Source: Adiantum capillus-veneris (Eukaryota > Streptophyta > Polypodiopsida > Polypodiales > Pteridaceae). Taken from it: a stretch of DNA of 64,000 nucleotides. Position 1 is the stretch's first letter, and each line of letters opens with the position of its first letter. The notes below the pieces were generated by a model. The model was not told the DNA's origin. It worked only from the letters and a program-made list of their open reading frames with translations, and did not search any database. The position numbers were made by a program, and so were the translations under genes. The DNA is taken from NCBI GenBank assembly GCA_014529385.2, contig CM043968.1:124951518-125015517 (forward strand), in the 5' to 3' direction. Shown here piece by piece: positions 45,047 to 57,180 of this stretch.

Positions 45047-45359
45047 CTTGGCAAATGGGCATCGGCCTAGTAAACATCCACGGATATCACATTTTTTTGA
45101 GTCAGGGACCGGGCTTGTTGGTCCTATAGGTGCTTGGGTGATTGCCGATGAGAGGTGCACCACATATCTCATTTGATACTATTTTTACTTGACCAGCCAC
45201 TATGGGCGCCCATGTGTGAAGGGGCTGAACTCTTATAAAAGGTCTATTTTGATCTAAAATCAGTATTCTGGGAGGTGTAAGCTAAGAAATTCTCTTACTC
45301 CATCTCTGTCTCCTTCTCCTTCGTGTGCTTACGTGTATGTGTGTGTGTGGATGTGTATG

Positions 45360-45362
<3 letters not shown>

Positions 45363-45443
<81 letters not shown>
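45363..45443. repeat. (GA)n microsatellite
   Basis: About 40 GA units, uninterrupted. The flanking 45444-46046 holds no recognisable gene. Confidence 0.97.
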
Positions 45444-45444
<1 letters not shown>

Positions 45445-46039
45445 ATTGCAACGGCATCGGCGGCGGCAAGGGGTTGAGCGCGGTAGCGATGGAGGCTCCT
45501 TCTTCTTGACGAAATCATTGAACGATGAGTGACACACCATTGTTTCTTTGAGATTGCTAGGACTCTCTACTTGTGTGTTTGTAGCCTTTTGAGGCTCCCA
45601 CATGGTGCGTATGCAAGTCCCCAGCCTTTGACATGTACGGCAAATCGTACAACTTGCTACATGATGCCTCAATTGACTCCCAAGTGTCAGAGTCATTTAG
45701 CTTAGCTCCCACTCCCTGTGATGCGAGAGAAGGCATTGGGGCAACGAAGAAGAGTCAAATCAATTGTGCACATTATGCTCCTTGCAAGTTTGAGAGTTTG
45801 AGTACCACATACTACTAAAGTGCTCATCTTTTGGTCACATCCAAGAACTTGCTTCCCTCACATTTTTAGCCATGACTTAGACCTACACACTTTCCTCTCC
45901 CATACACACTGTGGTCTCTCCATTGCGACCCTCATCACCACAAATGTAGAGCATCAAGAATCACTGATCAGCCACGCATATACTACATCACATATAACAT
46001 TGGTCCCATATGTCATATTTGACCTTCAAGGATGATAAT

Positions 46040-46046
<7 letters not shown>

Positions 46047-46103
<57 letters not shown>

Positions 46104-46234
46104 CAAGGGAGCTCCCCCCCCCCCCCCCCCCCCCCCCCCCCCTTCCATAGGAGGATAGACCACACATTCAGATATAGTAATCAATGGCGAGCCATCATTT
46201 TTTGGGTGAGGGCTCGCTGATTGCAACTTGTTCA

Positions 46235-46312
<78 letters not shown>

Positions 46313-46318
46313 GTACAT

Positions 46319-46357
<39 letters not shown>

Positions 46358-46366
46358 CACGCGCGT

Positions 46367-46460
<94 letters not shown>
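46047..46460. repeat. Compound microsatellite: (CT)n, poly-C, (CT)n, (CA)n
   Basis: A CT run (46047-46100), 29 consecutive C (46114-46142), a second CT run (about 46237-46260), then about 200 bp of CA with short interruptions ending near 46460. Long open frames here encode only dipeptide repeats. The poly-C strand could form i-motif and its complement G-quadruplex structure. Confidence 0.95.
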
Positions 46461-46462
<2 letters not shown>

Positions 46463-46704
46463 CCATGAAGGTGCCAAGAAAGGGGTTCAACGAGGGAGTT
46501 GGTGGAGGTGGGTACCTTGCTCATTGATTCTAAGAGGTTTTAAACTAAGGGAAGTCAAAGTTATATTCAAAACATGAGTATTTTTTTCAAAAACTCCAAA
46601 AAAATTAGTTGTAGAAACCTCTAACTTCTTCGGATCATTTGATCCTTAAACGTCAAGGTTTTGAAAATTGTTCATAAAACTTGTTCAAAAAAGCATAGAG
46701 CTGG

Positions 46705-47621
46705 TGTTAGCAGCAAGCTAATGCAGACACCATTTTTCGGAGTTCTTGTAAAACAATAATTATTTTGATAAATCAATAATATTGTAACTCCTATTTTTGT
46801 GGTAAACTTTGTAATTAATGAGCAGGGGCTACAAGCTTCGAGATTGTATCAGCCAGTCAATTCCCAGCTTTGGTAGAACTTCAGATTATTACTTTTGACC
46901 ACTCAAAAACCTTGGCTAAGGTATAAAAGACAATTTTTGTAAGTTTTTAATAAGTTGTTGGATAAGAAATACACAGCGTGAGCCAACGACACTCACTTCT
47001 CTCCTTCTTGTGCTTTCTACTCCCTCCCCGGTTGTCACATTGCGAATGCGTTTGTTGCATTGCAACCGCAGGTAAGAGCTCTACGCATTGACGTAAGCCA
47101 TTCATAGTATTTCGTAGCTTTTGGCATTGCCGACCCACGGCCTAATTTCATCATAACTAAGAATTTACACTTTTAAAATGAAAACTAAGCATAGACGGGG
47201 TATTGGGGCATCATTGTGAAGCATTTAAATGCATTCTGGGTAAAAAACGATTAGGTCAAAAATCCATTGCTGTTAATAATCACGATTTTGGAAGTTGACC
47301 TTAAGTGGGGTTTGAGGCCATAGGCATGTGTGCTTAGGTCCTATAAACTTGTCCTAGAAGTTTCGTTATGTTTGGATGTCATTTGATGCTGTAACGGATG
47401 TGGTTTGCTTGCCGATGAGTGATTTTCTTTTGGTGATTTCAGTCACCTGAATGTAGCTTGAGTTAGATGTGAGTTGTTAGTTGTTTTCCAAGAGATTGAC
47501 AATTTCTTGTAGCCTCTATACACTAGTTGAGTCAGCTTCATCCCATGGTTTGACAAATTAATCATGGTTCTCGCTAATACTGCAATAAGATAGGATGTTG
47601 AGGTTAGACATGCGTCCCACA
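46705..47621 (+). repeat. E4-right 5' LTR
   Basis: Begins TGTTAGCAGC and ends CCCACA. Matches 42087-43008 in reverse complement. GGTATAAAAGAC at about 46919 is a plausible TATA box for the element transcript. Confidence 0.88.
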
Positions 47622-47623
47622 TT

Positions 47624-47641
47624 TGGCGCCGTTGCTGAGGA
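47624..47641 (+). other. E4-right primer-binding site
   Basis: TGGCGCCGTTGCTGAGGA follows the LTR by two bases. This sequence type is characteristic of plant Tat/Athila-group gypsy elements and supports the lineage call. Confidence 0.88.
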
Positions 47642-48309
47642 TCGAAGAGACCTAAACTAGGGAAAAATACGAGTGTCTTGTGCAATTTTCCTTAAACTTC
47701 CTCTAGGTTCGCCTAGAGTTCAAAACTTTCTTTTAGAAACCGCATAGCTTAAAATTATCGTCTTGGTTGTGTAGAGGTAGCTTGGAAGTAATCGTACTTG
47801 CTGAGTACCTTTAGGACTGTAGGATTGTAGATTTAGATTAGGATTTGGAGAATGATTGATAGACGAGACAAGTCTTAAGATCAAGACTCTGAAAAACAGA
47901 AGAAAACGAGTGTTTGTGGACACTTTCCACAACCCCATTGCATGAGAAACTAGGAGTAGGGTAAGTAGGATCCGAGGTGGATTTCATAACATTGCTCTCT
48001 CTGAAAGAATCAAGTGTGAGTTGTTATGTAAAGTTGTAGAATTTCAGGTCTACGGCTAGAAATAGCTTGAAAAGACTCGAATTCACTCACTCCGACTGGA
48101 GAGTAAGCCTAAGAGTTGTTCGAACCAGCGGGTAAGCTCAAAGACACTTCGAGGTAAAAATTTCAAGAAGTTGACCAAAACTCGGATTATTTACTTTTTC
48201 TTGAAATTTTAGGCCAAATTAAGTTTTGACTTGATTTATAGGCTTAAAAAACATCATAAAAAGGCCATCTTTGAGAAAATTCCAAAAAAGTGCTCATTTC
48301 AAGCCTCAA

Positions 48310-49204
48310 GTTAATAATCACGATTATTAACTTTTTGCTCTAAATTGGACAAGATTCATACCATTGACTCATTACATGTGTACAAACAACTTTTGTAAAG
48401 GCCCAAGAGATTTGGATCACTAAACTGGCAAGAATCTGGGTAAAAACTAAAGTTTGTACTAACTTTTTGAATCTCGAGTGTGAATTGAGGAAAAATTTAT
48501 CCAAACTTGTTAAAAATTGATCCATAGGCTTATATTGATGTGATAAACATGTGTACATGCTTACTTGACCAAAAACTTGCAAAATTTTGGTAAAAGTAAA
48601 TAATTACGATTATTTACTTATTTACTTCTGACTTGTTTTTGAACTTTTTTAACCAAGTTGACATACCATTAGCTTTATCATTTTGTAATAAGCCCACAAA
48701 CCAAATTTGGTAAGATTTGAATCACTGGATTGAAAATTGTGACTAAAATTGTAAAGTTAGTCGGCGAACCGATAATTGATGACCATTTGACCCAAAATTG
48801 TCCAAACTTGATGCAAATTGGCTAGTGACCTGAACTTAATGTGCTTGACAGATTTGTGTCAAAGTTGGGGCAAAAACTTGCAAAATTGTAGCTGGATTAA
48901 ATAATCGCGATTATTTACTTTTGCTTCAAAACTTGGTGATTTTGCAAATTTGAGTATACCTTAAGGTCAAGAACATCAAGTAGACCCCACAAATCAATTT
49001 TGGTGAAATTTGGAACACAAAAGTGAGACTTAAGCCAAATTCTTGAAATCAGAGTCTGTAGAGACACAGAACAGTGGGTAAACTTGATCAAATTTTTTCT
49101 AAACTTTTTGAAACTTGTCCAAGGGCTTTAACAAGTTGTATACTTATCAAACCTATAAAAAAAGTGTAAAAACTTGACAAAAGTAAATAATCTTGATTAT
49201 TTAT
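48310..49204. repeat. Four palindromic motifs in E4-right leader
   Basis: Palindromes at 48310-48331, 48596-48617, 48898-48917 (core) and 49183-49204, spaced about 286, 302 and 285 bp. The first has GTTAATAATC and GATTATTAAC arms, where both arms differ from the consensus at matching positions, so symmetry is kept. The others have one or two mismatches. Confidence 0.88.
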
Positions 49205-49610
49205 TTCTGCTATCTAGAGACTTCAATTTTGACTTTTGGGCTTATATAGTGTTAGACCAGCATAAAATAAGGCCATAGGGCAATTTTGGGTTCAATCGGA
49301 TCAAAATTGGTACAGATACACTGAGAACACAAGTTGCAGGTTAGACCTTTGATTTTGCTAAAGTTGAATCTGAAAGTCAAAATTTTGACATCCATAGCAC
49401 GATTTGAAGTGAGATACAGAGACCAATCACGAGAGTTCTCAAGAGCTCTACTGTCCTTATAGAAAAATAGCTAATTTGATTAATTTTGTACAAGAATTAG
49501 GTTGCAGACGAGGAATTAGTGGCTTGACAGAAAGTTGCAATTGAATCGAGTGAAAATTGACAACAAGTCAATCCAAGGTGAGTACTCTATCGAGGGCTTC
49601 ATAAGTCTAT

Positions 49611-50965
49611 ATGAACCTTAGATTTGGTCGTGTTCTAGGAAATCAAGGCCTATTCGGAGAAAACACCAGTAGAGTATCCACTGAAGAAAGCGTGAATCAA
49701 GGCAATTCCTTGCACACAATTCCTGAAGAAGTCTCAGACAGTTTTTCAGATTCAACATCCAAAATGTCTTCTTACTCGACTCACTCGGAAACCGGAACGA
49801 TAATGCGCTATAAGCATATACTCTCTTTTTACAAGACTAACCGTCATGGAGCCCATGTTTACTTGGATCCTAACGAAGATATGCTATTCGCATTGATGAC
49901 CATGGTATTGAGTTCGAAGAAGAGGTTAGGGCAAACAAAGAAGGAAAAATGTACATGGATCGAAACGGAACTCAATATGAACAAGTCAAAAATCCTGATG
50001 TGGTAGACCAATGGGGGTTAGAAGTAAACACTATAATCCCAGATATGTCAGCAAAAGAAGGACCACCAACTTTGGAATTAGAGGGATACGATCAAGTAGA
50101 CTTGAAGCCTTTGAAACGTCTTAGTACATATAAACCTAGGATCGGAGTCTATTGTTGGGAAGATAGAAACATAAAAGATCTTTTGTGGACTTCTCATGCT
50201 AGACCACGACAATTAACGGCCATGAAGATCATCTATATCTTCAAGATCAAAGATAAAGAATCTGCGGATCTACCAACTTACCTGTTTAGGGATTGTTATA
50301 ACAGCAACTTTGTTATGATGACTCCTGAGGAGGTAGAACAAATCAAATACCAGGGGTATTCCATACAGGATTGGATATTGGGTCAAGGACCAGAAACCAC
50401 TCTAAGAGAAGAATATCATGAGAGATCATCTGAGAGTAATGTGAAGAAACCAGAAACCATCTCATCACGTAAAAAACCGGGTGACACTAAGGCCAGTCCA
50501 GGGCTACATGAGTCACTATTTCCGACAGACTAGTTTGAAGGACTCGGAACAGGACCAACTCCTAGAAGACCTGGAGTTGAACCAAACAGACGTGTCAGAC
50601 CAGCTGATTTTCAAAAATGGGTCAAAAAATACAGTGGATTAGGGGATCCATATGACCACTTAGCAAGCTTTAAGCAAGTGCTAAGATCAGAGCGTATATT
50701 TGATTTCCATACTCAATTCGAGGGGTTTGGAATGACATTAGAAGGAAAAGCTTTGACATGGTTCCAAAACATTCCACCAAGGTCGATCATGGACTTGAAC
50801 ACATTAGCTCAAGGATTTGTAGCTGCTTATTCTAAAATGGGGATTAAACATAATAGGATAGCTCAAATCTACAACTTTAAACATAAACATGGCGAGTCTA
50901 TTAGGGATTGTGCAACTCGAATGAAACAATACATTCCAGATGCCCAGAGATGGAGATACCTATAG
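49611..50965 (+). pseudogene. gag: E4-right gag, N-terminal half
   Basis: Starts MNLRFGRVLG, homologous to E4-left at 15662-16066. A one-base loss near 49880 moves the frame. The rest of the segment (49949-50965) holds GKMYMDRNGTQYEQV, a block of about 150 residues of unknown fold, a TAG at 50531 that fits a former TGG, and then the Gag core with DPYDHLASFKQ, GKALTWFQNIPP and FKHKHGESIRD. A further frame change lies near 50940. Gag forms the particle shell. Confidence 0.85.
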
Positions 50966-51097
50966 AAGAACGACTTGTATAATTATTTTTGGAGGGACTG
51001 CTAAACAAAGAACTTCATGCTATACTCTATAGTAAAAAGCATACAACCCTAAAGGGGTGTGTGTCTATTGCTATTGACCTAGGAGAAAATTGAGATC

Positions 51098-52165
51098 TTG
51101 AATGAGAAGGATGCCCCTAAGGATAACCAAAGCGAGAAGACATCATCCACAAAACCAGCACAAGTGGGAACGGCTGCTGCGGCATCACTCTCAGCCATAG
51201 AAGATATGCTAAAAAGGATGAATGACATGATGAGCAATATGAAAAGAGCACCTATGAGAGGACTAGGAAAGGGGATACCCCCACAGGGACAACCAATTAG
51301 GCCACAAAAATGGTGTGCAATCGAGGGTAAATGGACCAACCACAAGACCCATGAGTGCTACTTCAGACCAAAGTATGATGGGAATGTTCACTACATGCCC
51401 ATGAGGCCCCATGGACAATCCATGTACAGATATCAGCTTAATATGGCCCAAGCTCAAATACCACCAATGGGTATGGAAAGACCTCAACCTATGTTGGGAC
51501 AACAACCTCCATATTCAGGACATAATGCGGTGCCTCTGAAGTAGATGCACTCAGAAGGAGTCATAGATGAACAAGCATTAGTACTTGTAACACCCTATGC
51601 AGAGCCTAGTCCATCTACAGTAATGGTAGAGGGAGATTGGTATAGTCCACATCCACCACCGATGGAGGAAACCATGACTTATGCTCCACCAGAGCTCACA
51701 CCAATGTACTGTGTAGCTAATCAAGGTGTCAGACCTCCCATGGGAAGACCCATGATGAAGCCCAGAACAGGAAATTGTCATAATTGTGGTGCTGATGACC
51801 ACTGGAAGAACGAATCTCCAGAGCCTGACAAAAACCTCAAACCAATTGAATCCTATTGCATAAAATGTTGCAAAAAGGGAGGACACTTTCCGGAAGATTT
51901 TCCTAAGAATCCTTTGAACAAGGAGAAAACTGTAGTAAACGTAGTCCAAGTGATGCCTAGTAGCTCATCAGAGAGCGAACCGATTGTTCCAATCAAGGTA
52001 ATCACTAGAGCCCAGGCAAAGAAAAAGAAACACAATAATTCTGAGGATTCGGAGAACATGAAATTTTCTTCTCAAAGAATGAAAAGGAGCAGAAGCAAAA
52101 GATATGAGATGAGAAAACAAAAACAACGGATTGAAAACGAAGAGAAAGCAAAAATGCTAGCCTAG
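51098..52165 (+). pseudogene. gag: E4-right gag, nucleocapsid region
   Basis: One frame from 51098, interrupted by TAG at 51542. It contains a Met/Pro-rich stretch, then two Cys/His clusters: NCHNCGADDHWKNES, where the final Cys of a CX2CX4HX4C knuckle is replaced, and YCIKCCKKGGHFPEDF, also lacking its last Cys. A Lys/Arg-rich tail follows. The pattern is a paired zinc-knuckle nucleocapsid that has lost key residues. Ends at TAG 52163. Confidence 0.75.
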
Positions 52166-52171
52166 GACAAG

Positions 52172-53041
52172 TTGAAAGAAAGTGGCAGTGAATTCAACAA
52201 GGAAACAACCATGAAATCTGGAGGATCCATTCTGGTTGAAATTTTTTTTGAGTCTATTAATGCTTCCTTGGAAGCCTACCAAGCAGGACTTAAAGCAGGC
52301 CAAAACATGGAAAACAAATGGAAAAACTATCCATCTTCAGATATGGAAGCAACGAAGCTGGAAGCTTATCAAAACTTGGTAAGTATCATGCAAGAAATGC
52401 TGGATAAAGAAAAACCCAAGCTTGAAAATATTGCAAAATCGGAAGAGCTTGCAGTAGAAGAAACGAAAGCAAAATCTGATGTGGTGGTAGAACCCTACCT
52501 TGAGACAAATGAACCAGAGCTTATTGTGCCAGACAACAAAGATGCCTAAGACGAAATTCCATTCGTAGAGGAAGACTGGCCAGGACACTTATGGGAAAAG
52601 GTAAGAGAGATCAATGATGGGAGCCTCACTTTAAAGTCAGCTCCTATAGAGGAAGTCTGGTTGGATAACCTACCATCTGATATGAACATGGATTTACAAT
52701 CCTTGTACGTGGATTTTGGATCAGAGGCTTCATGAATATCTAAACCAATGACATTAAAGACATTACCTTCTTACTTGGGAGATAATGAAGATGAATCTAT
52801 CATTTGCAAGAACACTCAAGTAAAAAGAGCCAAACAGACCCTAGAAGTAGACAACATTCACTCGATCATGTCTACACCTCTCCAATGCACTCTTACTTTG
52901 GGAGAACTGTTGAAACTCAGGCCATACTTATGGAACGATTTAGAGAAAACCCTAGAGAAGGTGGGGATAACGGGGTTAATCTCTAATAATGTGGGCAAGT
53001 TGAAAAATGAAATGGAAAACAAAGAGATTTGATCAGTTCCT
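52172..53041 (+). pseudogene. E4-right spacer between nucleocapsid and protease
   Basis: Same frame as the preceding gag part, with stops at 52547, about 52733 and 53030. Encodes acidic and helical sequence with no domain I can name. The lack of frame changes over almost 3 kb (51098-54016) shows that point mutations dominated its decay. Confidence 0.6.
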
Positions 53042-53412
53042 ATGAACAAGGTCAGAGAATATTATGAAGGGGAAGAAGGAAACACTACCCTCCCAGTGAA
53101 ATATAATGACATTGAAACCATGGCAATACTGGATAGTGGAGGTGGCATAGCCATAGCCACTAAAGCAGTATGGGAATCTTGGGGACAGCTAGCCATTAGA
53201 CAAACGTGAATGAAATTACAGTTGGCTGATGGACACATTGAGAGACCACTAGGGCTACTAGAAAACGTGATAGTCAACTCCTGCGGAATTGAATATCAAC
53301 ATACTTTTGCCATAGTAGACATAGGGAAAAAACTCAACTATGAAATCATATTGGAAAGACCTTTCATGCGATAGGTACAACTTATCCAAGATTGGGGAAA
53401 CGACTATCTGTA
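53042..53412 (+). pseudogene. pro: E4-right protease at the usual position (PR1)
   Basis: Retropepsin-like domain: AILDSGGGIAIATK carries the Asp-Ser-Gly active site, followed by MKLQLADGHIERPLG and the C-terminal ILERPFMR hallmark (usually ILGRPF). TGA at about 53207 fits a former CGA and TAG at 53372 a former CAG. It lies between gag and RT, as expected for gypsy elements. It would cleave the polyprotein. The second such domain of this element is at 57628. Confidence 0.85.
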
Positions 53413-53413
53413 C

Positions 53414-54689
53414 TTGAAGCAGGTGGGATCTATCACAAGAGTCAATCTAAAAGATCACACCTATAGAGATGTCTTGAAAACACCCATCCAAGAGTTTGAT
53501 TCAGTCTCTTTGGATGAAACTAAACTCCCATCTTGGTTAAACAAAGACACTCCTATTTGCATGTCCGGAGCTTCAAAAAATGGAAGCTTAAGACGAGAGG
53601 AATGTATCCTAGAAAGGGACTATATAGACGAAGCCTACATACCTGAATCCTTTCCAGAACATTTATTCAAACCATTCGAGTGGACTCAAATCTTAGCGAC
53701 AATGGATGTATTTGTGAATATGTCTATGCCTACTCATTTTTGCAATGAGGATGGCTACGACATAATTCCCATCCAAATGATGTCAATCCTTAACATTGCA
53801 AACAAAGATGAGGAAACAAAGGACTTGATGCAAGCTCAACAAGTTTTTTCTAACCTCTATTACAATGCAACTGATGAGTTAGATGAACACTCAGCTACCT
53901 CAGAAGATTCGGGGTCAGAAAAAGAGCATACGAGAGCTCAGTTACTTTTAAAGGGAGGGGAAGAAAAGTTTTTGACTTTCCCAACTAGAAAAATCAAGAA
54001 GACAAAAATGGTATAGAAGAAAGAGAGACACTAAAATTGTGAAAGCACGACCTATGCCATCAGTCTCCAGTAAAACACAATTCTCGATGCAAATAGATGC
54101 TAATGATTGTGTCAAGGACAAAATAACGTACAGATATCCTTCAAACAGAAACTTAAAAATGTCTCAGACATTGAGAAAAGCAAGGAAGGGTACTCACGAA
54201 GAACATCAGGATAAAAAACCACTCATGACTAGAGTCGAGCGAAAAAGGAAATATCAAGAGTTGAAAAAATCTCTAAAGGAGATATACACCACCGAAATGG
54301 AAACCACGGAAGAGTATGGTAAGGATGTAATGCATGTTCCATCCCATTACAAAAAGTATACTCTCCAAGAACGGAAAATCATAATCGAACAACCTATTAG
54401 GGAACTACGGAAACAAGGTGAGTCTTACGAAGGACCTGAAAACGCTAAAAGGGTAGACTTGGTTGAACCAAGAGAAGAGCCTAGACCGGCTTACATTGCA
54501 AATGACCTAACAGAAGAAGAACAAAAGATTTTGCTAAGCTTGCTAAAGGAATATCGGGATATCTTTGCTTGGTCTTACAAGGATCTCAAGGGTGTTGATC
54601 CAGAAATCTGTCAACATACCATACCCATGAGAGATGACGCGAAACCAAGTAGACAGCTACCATTAGAGACAACTTTCCTCTTTCGATAA
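53414..54689 (+). pseudogene. pol: E4-right linker between protease and RT, and RT N-terminus
   Basis: Begins with the ITRVNLKDHTYRDV segment common to this family just after protease, followed by an acidic stretch to TAG at 54014. After a frame change the next part (54039-54689) has basic and helical sequence, then ILLSLLKEYRDIFAWSYKDL, the usual entry to RT. RT itself is cut short at KPSRQ: about 200 bp encoding the fingers are deleted before 54660. Confidence 0.75.
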
Positions 54690-55393
54690 CTGAGCATGTT
54701 TTAGGACGAGTGGCAGGAAAAGAAGCCTACAGCTTCTTAGATGGTTTTTTGGGATACAATCAACTTTTGGTTGACCCAAAAGATCAGCATAAAATTGCTT
54801 TTGCAACAGAATGGGGTATATTTTCCTATCGGGTTATGCCGTTTGGGTTAACTAATGCTCGAGCCACATTTCAGAGATTGATGAGCCATGCTTTCAAAGA
54901 GTATCTTTGGAAATTCTTGGAAGTATACATGGATGATCTATGCATACATTCGTCAATCCGAGCTGATCATTTTGAACACCTCAAAAAGGTATTCGAAAAA
55001 TGTAGACTTTATAGAATTTGCTTAAATCCTGAAAAGTGCACATCCATGGAAAGACAAGGGAAAATTCTTGGACATATAGTGTCTAAAAATGGCATAGCTA
55101 CCGATATTGAAAAGATTCATGTCATTGCTGATTTGCCGAGACCAACAACAATCAAGGGGGTATAAGCCTTCATGGGACATTGTGTATATTACCGACGGTT
55201 CATCTACATGTACGGTATAATTGCAAAACCCATGTATAGCTTGATTATGCACTTTGAATGGATCGAGGCATGTGAAGAATCATTCACGAAGCTTAAGCAA
55301 GCTCTCACCTCAGCTCCAATAATGAAAGCACCCGATTGGGATAAAGTATTCCATGTACATGTAGATGCTTCAAAGCTATTGGTTGTATACTAG
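54690..55393 (+). pseudogene. pol: E4-right reverse transcriptase, palm and thumb
   Basis: Contains YSFLDGFLGYNQL, FATEWGIFSYRVMPFGLTNA and the catalytic YMDD, then LNPEKC and GKILGHIVSKNG of the thumb. Missing the fingers (see upstream feature). TAG at about 55163 fits a former CAG. The end (VDASK) enters RNase H, where a small deletion near 55372 shifts frame. Confidence 0.88.
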
Positions 55394-56130
55394 CCCAGCC
55401 AAGAGATGGAAAAATTGACTTTCCTATTTCTTATGCTAGCCGACAATTGAACATGGCAGAAAAGAATTACACCACCACTGAAAGAGAAGGACTAGGAATG
55501 ATATATGCTATTAAAAAGTATAGACATTACCTATTAGCCAACAAGTTTGTGTTCTTTGTGGACCACAAAGCCTTGTTATATTTGGTTAACAAGCCATGCA
55601 GCACAGGAAGAATAGTGAGATAGTTCATCATTCTTCTTGAATTTGATTTCACTGTGGTTGTAAAAAAAGGCACTACACACCAAAGAGCACATCATTTGTC
55701 AAGGATTGTTTCAGGGAAATCGCCTAAAGGGGTAGACGATGATCTACTAGATGCCTATTTATTCTCCGTGGAAATGATACCTAGATGGTCGGAAAACATT
55801 GTGTCACTAATGACAATAGCTCAAGTGGATTCACCACTTCCTATCACAATTGATTTAATCGAGCAATCGGCTATGTATCAATTACTAGCTGGAAGGCTAT
55901 ATAAGAGAAATCGAGACGGGATATTGCTTTTATGAATTAACCCTAAAGAAAAGGATCAATACCTAGGTCAAGCACATGTTACCATAGTACGACTTCACTT
56001 TGCGGAAGACCAAACTATGTAACGAATCTTAAGACTTGGAGTATTTTGGCCGACTATGAGAAGAGATGTTAGATCTTTTGTAAAAGACTTCCCTTAGTGT
56101 AAAAAACAACCACCCATTCCTCATGTAACA
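55394..56130 (+). pseudogene. pol: E4-right RNase H and connection to integrase
   Basis: YASRQLNMAEKN, TTEREGLGMIYAIKKYRHYLL (Glu) and FFVDHKALLYLVN (Asp) identify RNase H. A TAG near 55621 fits a former CAG. The following segment (55654-55935) carries TTHQRAHHLSRI, the common end of RNase H in gypsy elements (normally ADHLSR). More stops occur between 55935 and 56130. Confidence 0.8.
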
Positions 56131-56133
56131 TTA

Positions 56134-57180
56134 TTGCAAATGTCACCTGTCCCTAAGTGGAGTAACTATCTGGTTACTTACTTATCGAGCAGAATGTTTC
56201 CTGAGGATATGAGTAAATGCCGTCAAAGAGCAATTGAAACTGAAGCAAGAGACTATGCTCTTATTGGGAACCAATTGTATCAGAGAGTTAAAGATCAACA
56301 TTTGCGTCTTTGTGCAAATGAACACGAGTATATTCCGATTATAGAACAAGCACATGCTGGATTAGCGGGAGGTCACTTTTCTAGTGAGACCACCGCAAGA
56401 GCAATCTTGATGGCAGGCATATGGTGGCCAACACTTTTTGCAGATGCCAAAGAATATGTTTGAATGTGTGATGCTTGTCAATGAGCAAAAATGCCAACAC
56501 GAGTAGACATCATGCCCTTAATACCAATGATGGGGACTAGAGCCTTCGCAAAATGGGGTATAGATTTTGTTGGACCGATACAGCCACCTGCTTATAGAAC
56601 CCAAGCTCAATATATCATTGTAGCTACGGACTATTTGACCAAGTGGGCCGAGGCTAAAGCGAATCAAAAGAATGATGCTAGAACCACTGCTGCATTCTTA
56701 TATGAGTATGTATTCACAAGGCACAGACTGCCAATAGAGATTGTCAGTGATCGGGGAACTCATTTTCTCAACGAGGTAATAGAGTATTTGCTTAGTGAGT
56801 TTATGGTTATCCATAACAAATCATCTCCCTATCATCCAAAAGCAAACGGACAAGCTGAGCATACGAATAAAATTCTTAGCTCGGTACTGACCAAAGTGGT
56901 TAGTTCAGGAAGGACAAACTGGGCAATGAATCTCCATGCTGCTCTATGGGCTTATCGAGTTTCATTCAAAACATCTCTAAATGCTACACCCTTTAACCTT
57001 GTTTATGGTCTTGATGCCATACTGCCAATAGAATTTCTATTGCCGACATTAAGGGTAGCACAGACTCTTGAGTGGACTGGACATGAATTGTCAGAAAGAC
57101 TTGAAGATTTGGAAAATCTAGATGAGCAAAGGCTAACTGTTGTAGCTCATATCTATGCACAAAAGCGAAAACAAAAATAG
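56134..57180 (+). pseudogene. pol: E4-right integrase
   Basis: Zinc-binding HAGLAGGHFS...CDACQ is interrupted by two TGA codons (56461, 56482) that fit former CGA. The core has IDFVGPIQPP (first Asp), VSDRGTHFLN (second Asp), then ANGQAEHTN (Glu), so all catalytic residues survive. AAL-WAYRVSFKTSLNATPF is the typical gypsy integrase motif. Ends at TAG 57178, after which the same frame continues. Confidence 0.9.

Noticed and set aside
45295-46577. Long open frames encoding His-Thr, Cys-Val and Ser-Leu repeats
   Set aside because: They arise from the CA and CT tracts and exist in several frames at once.
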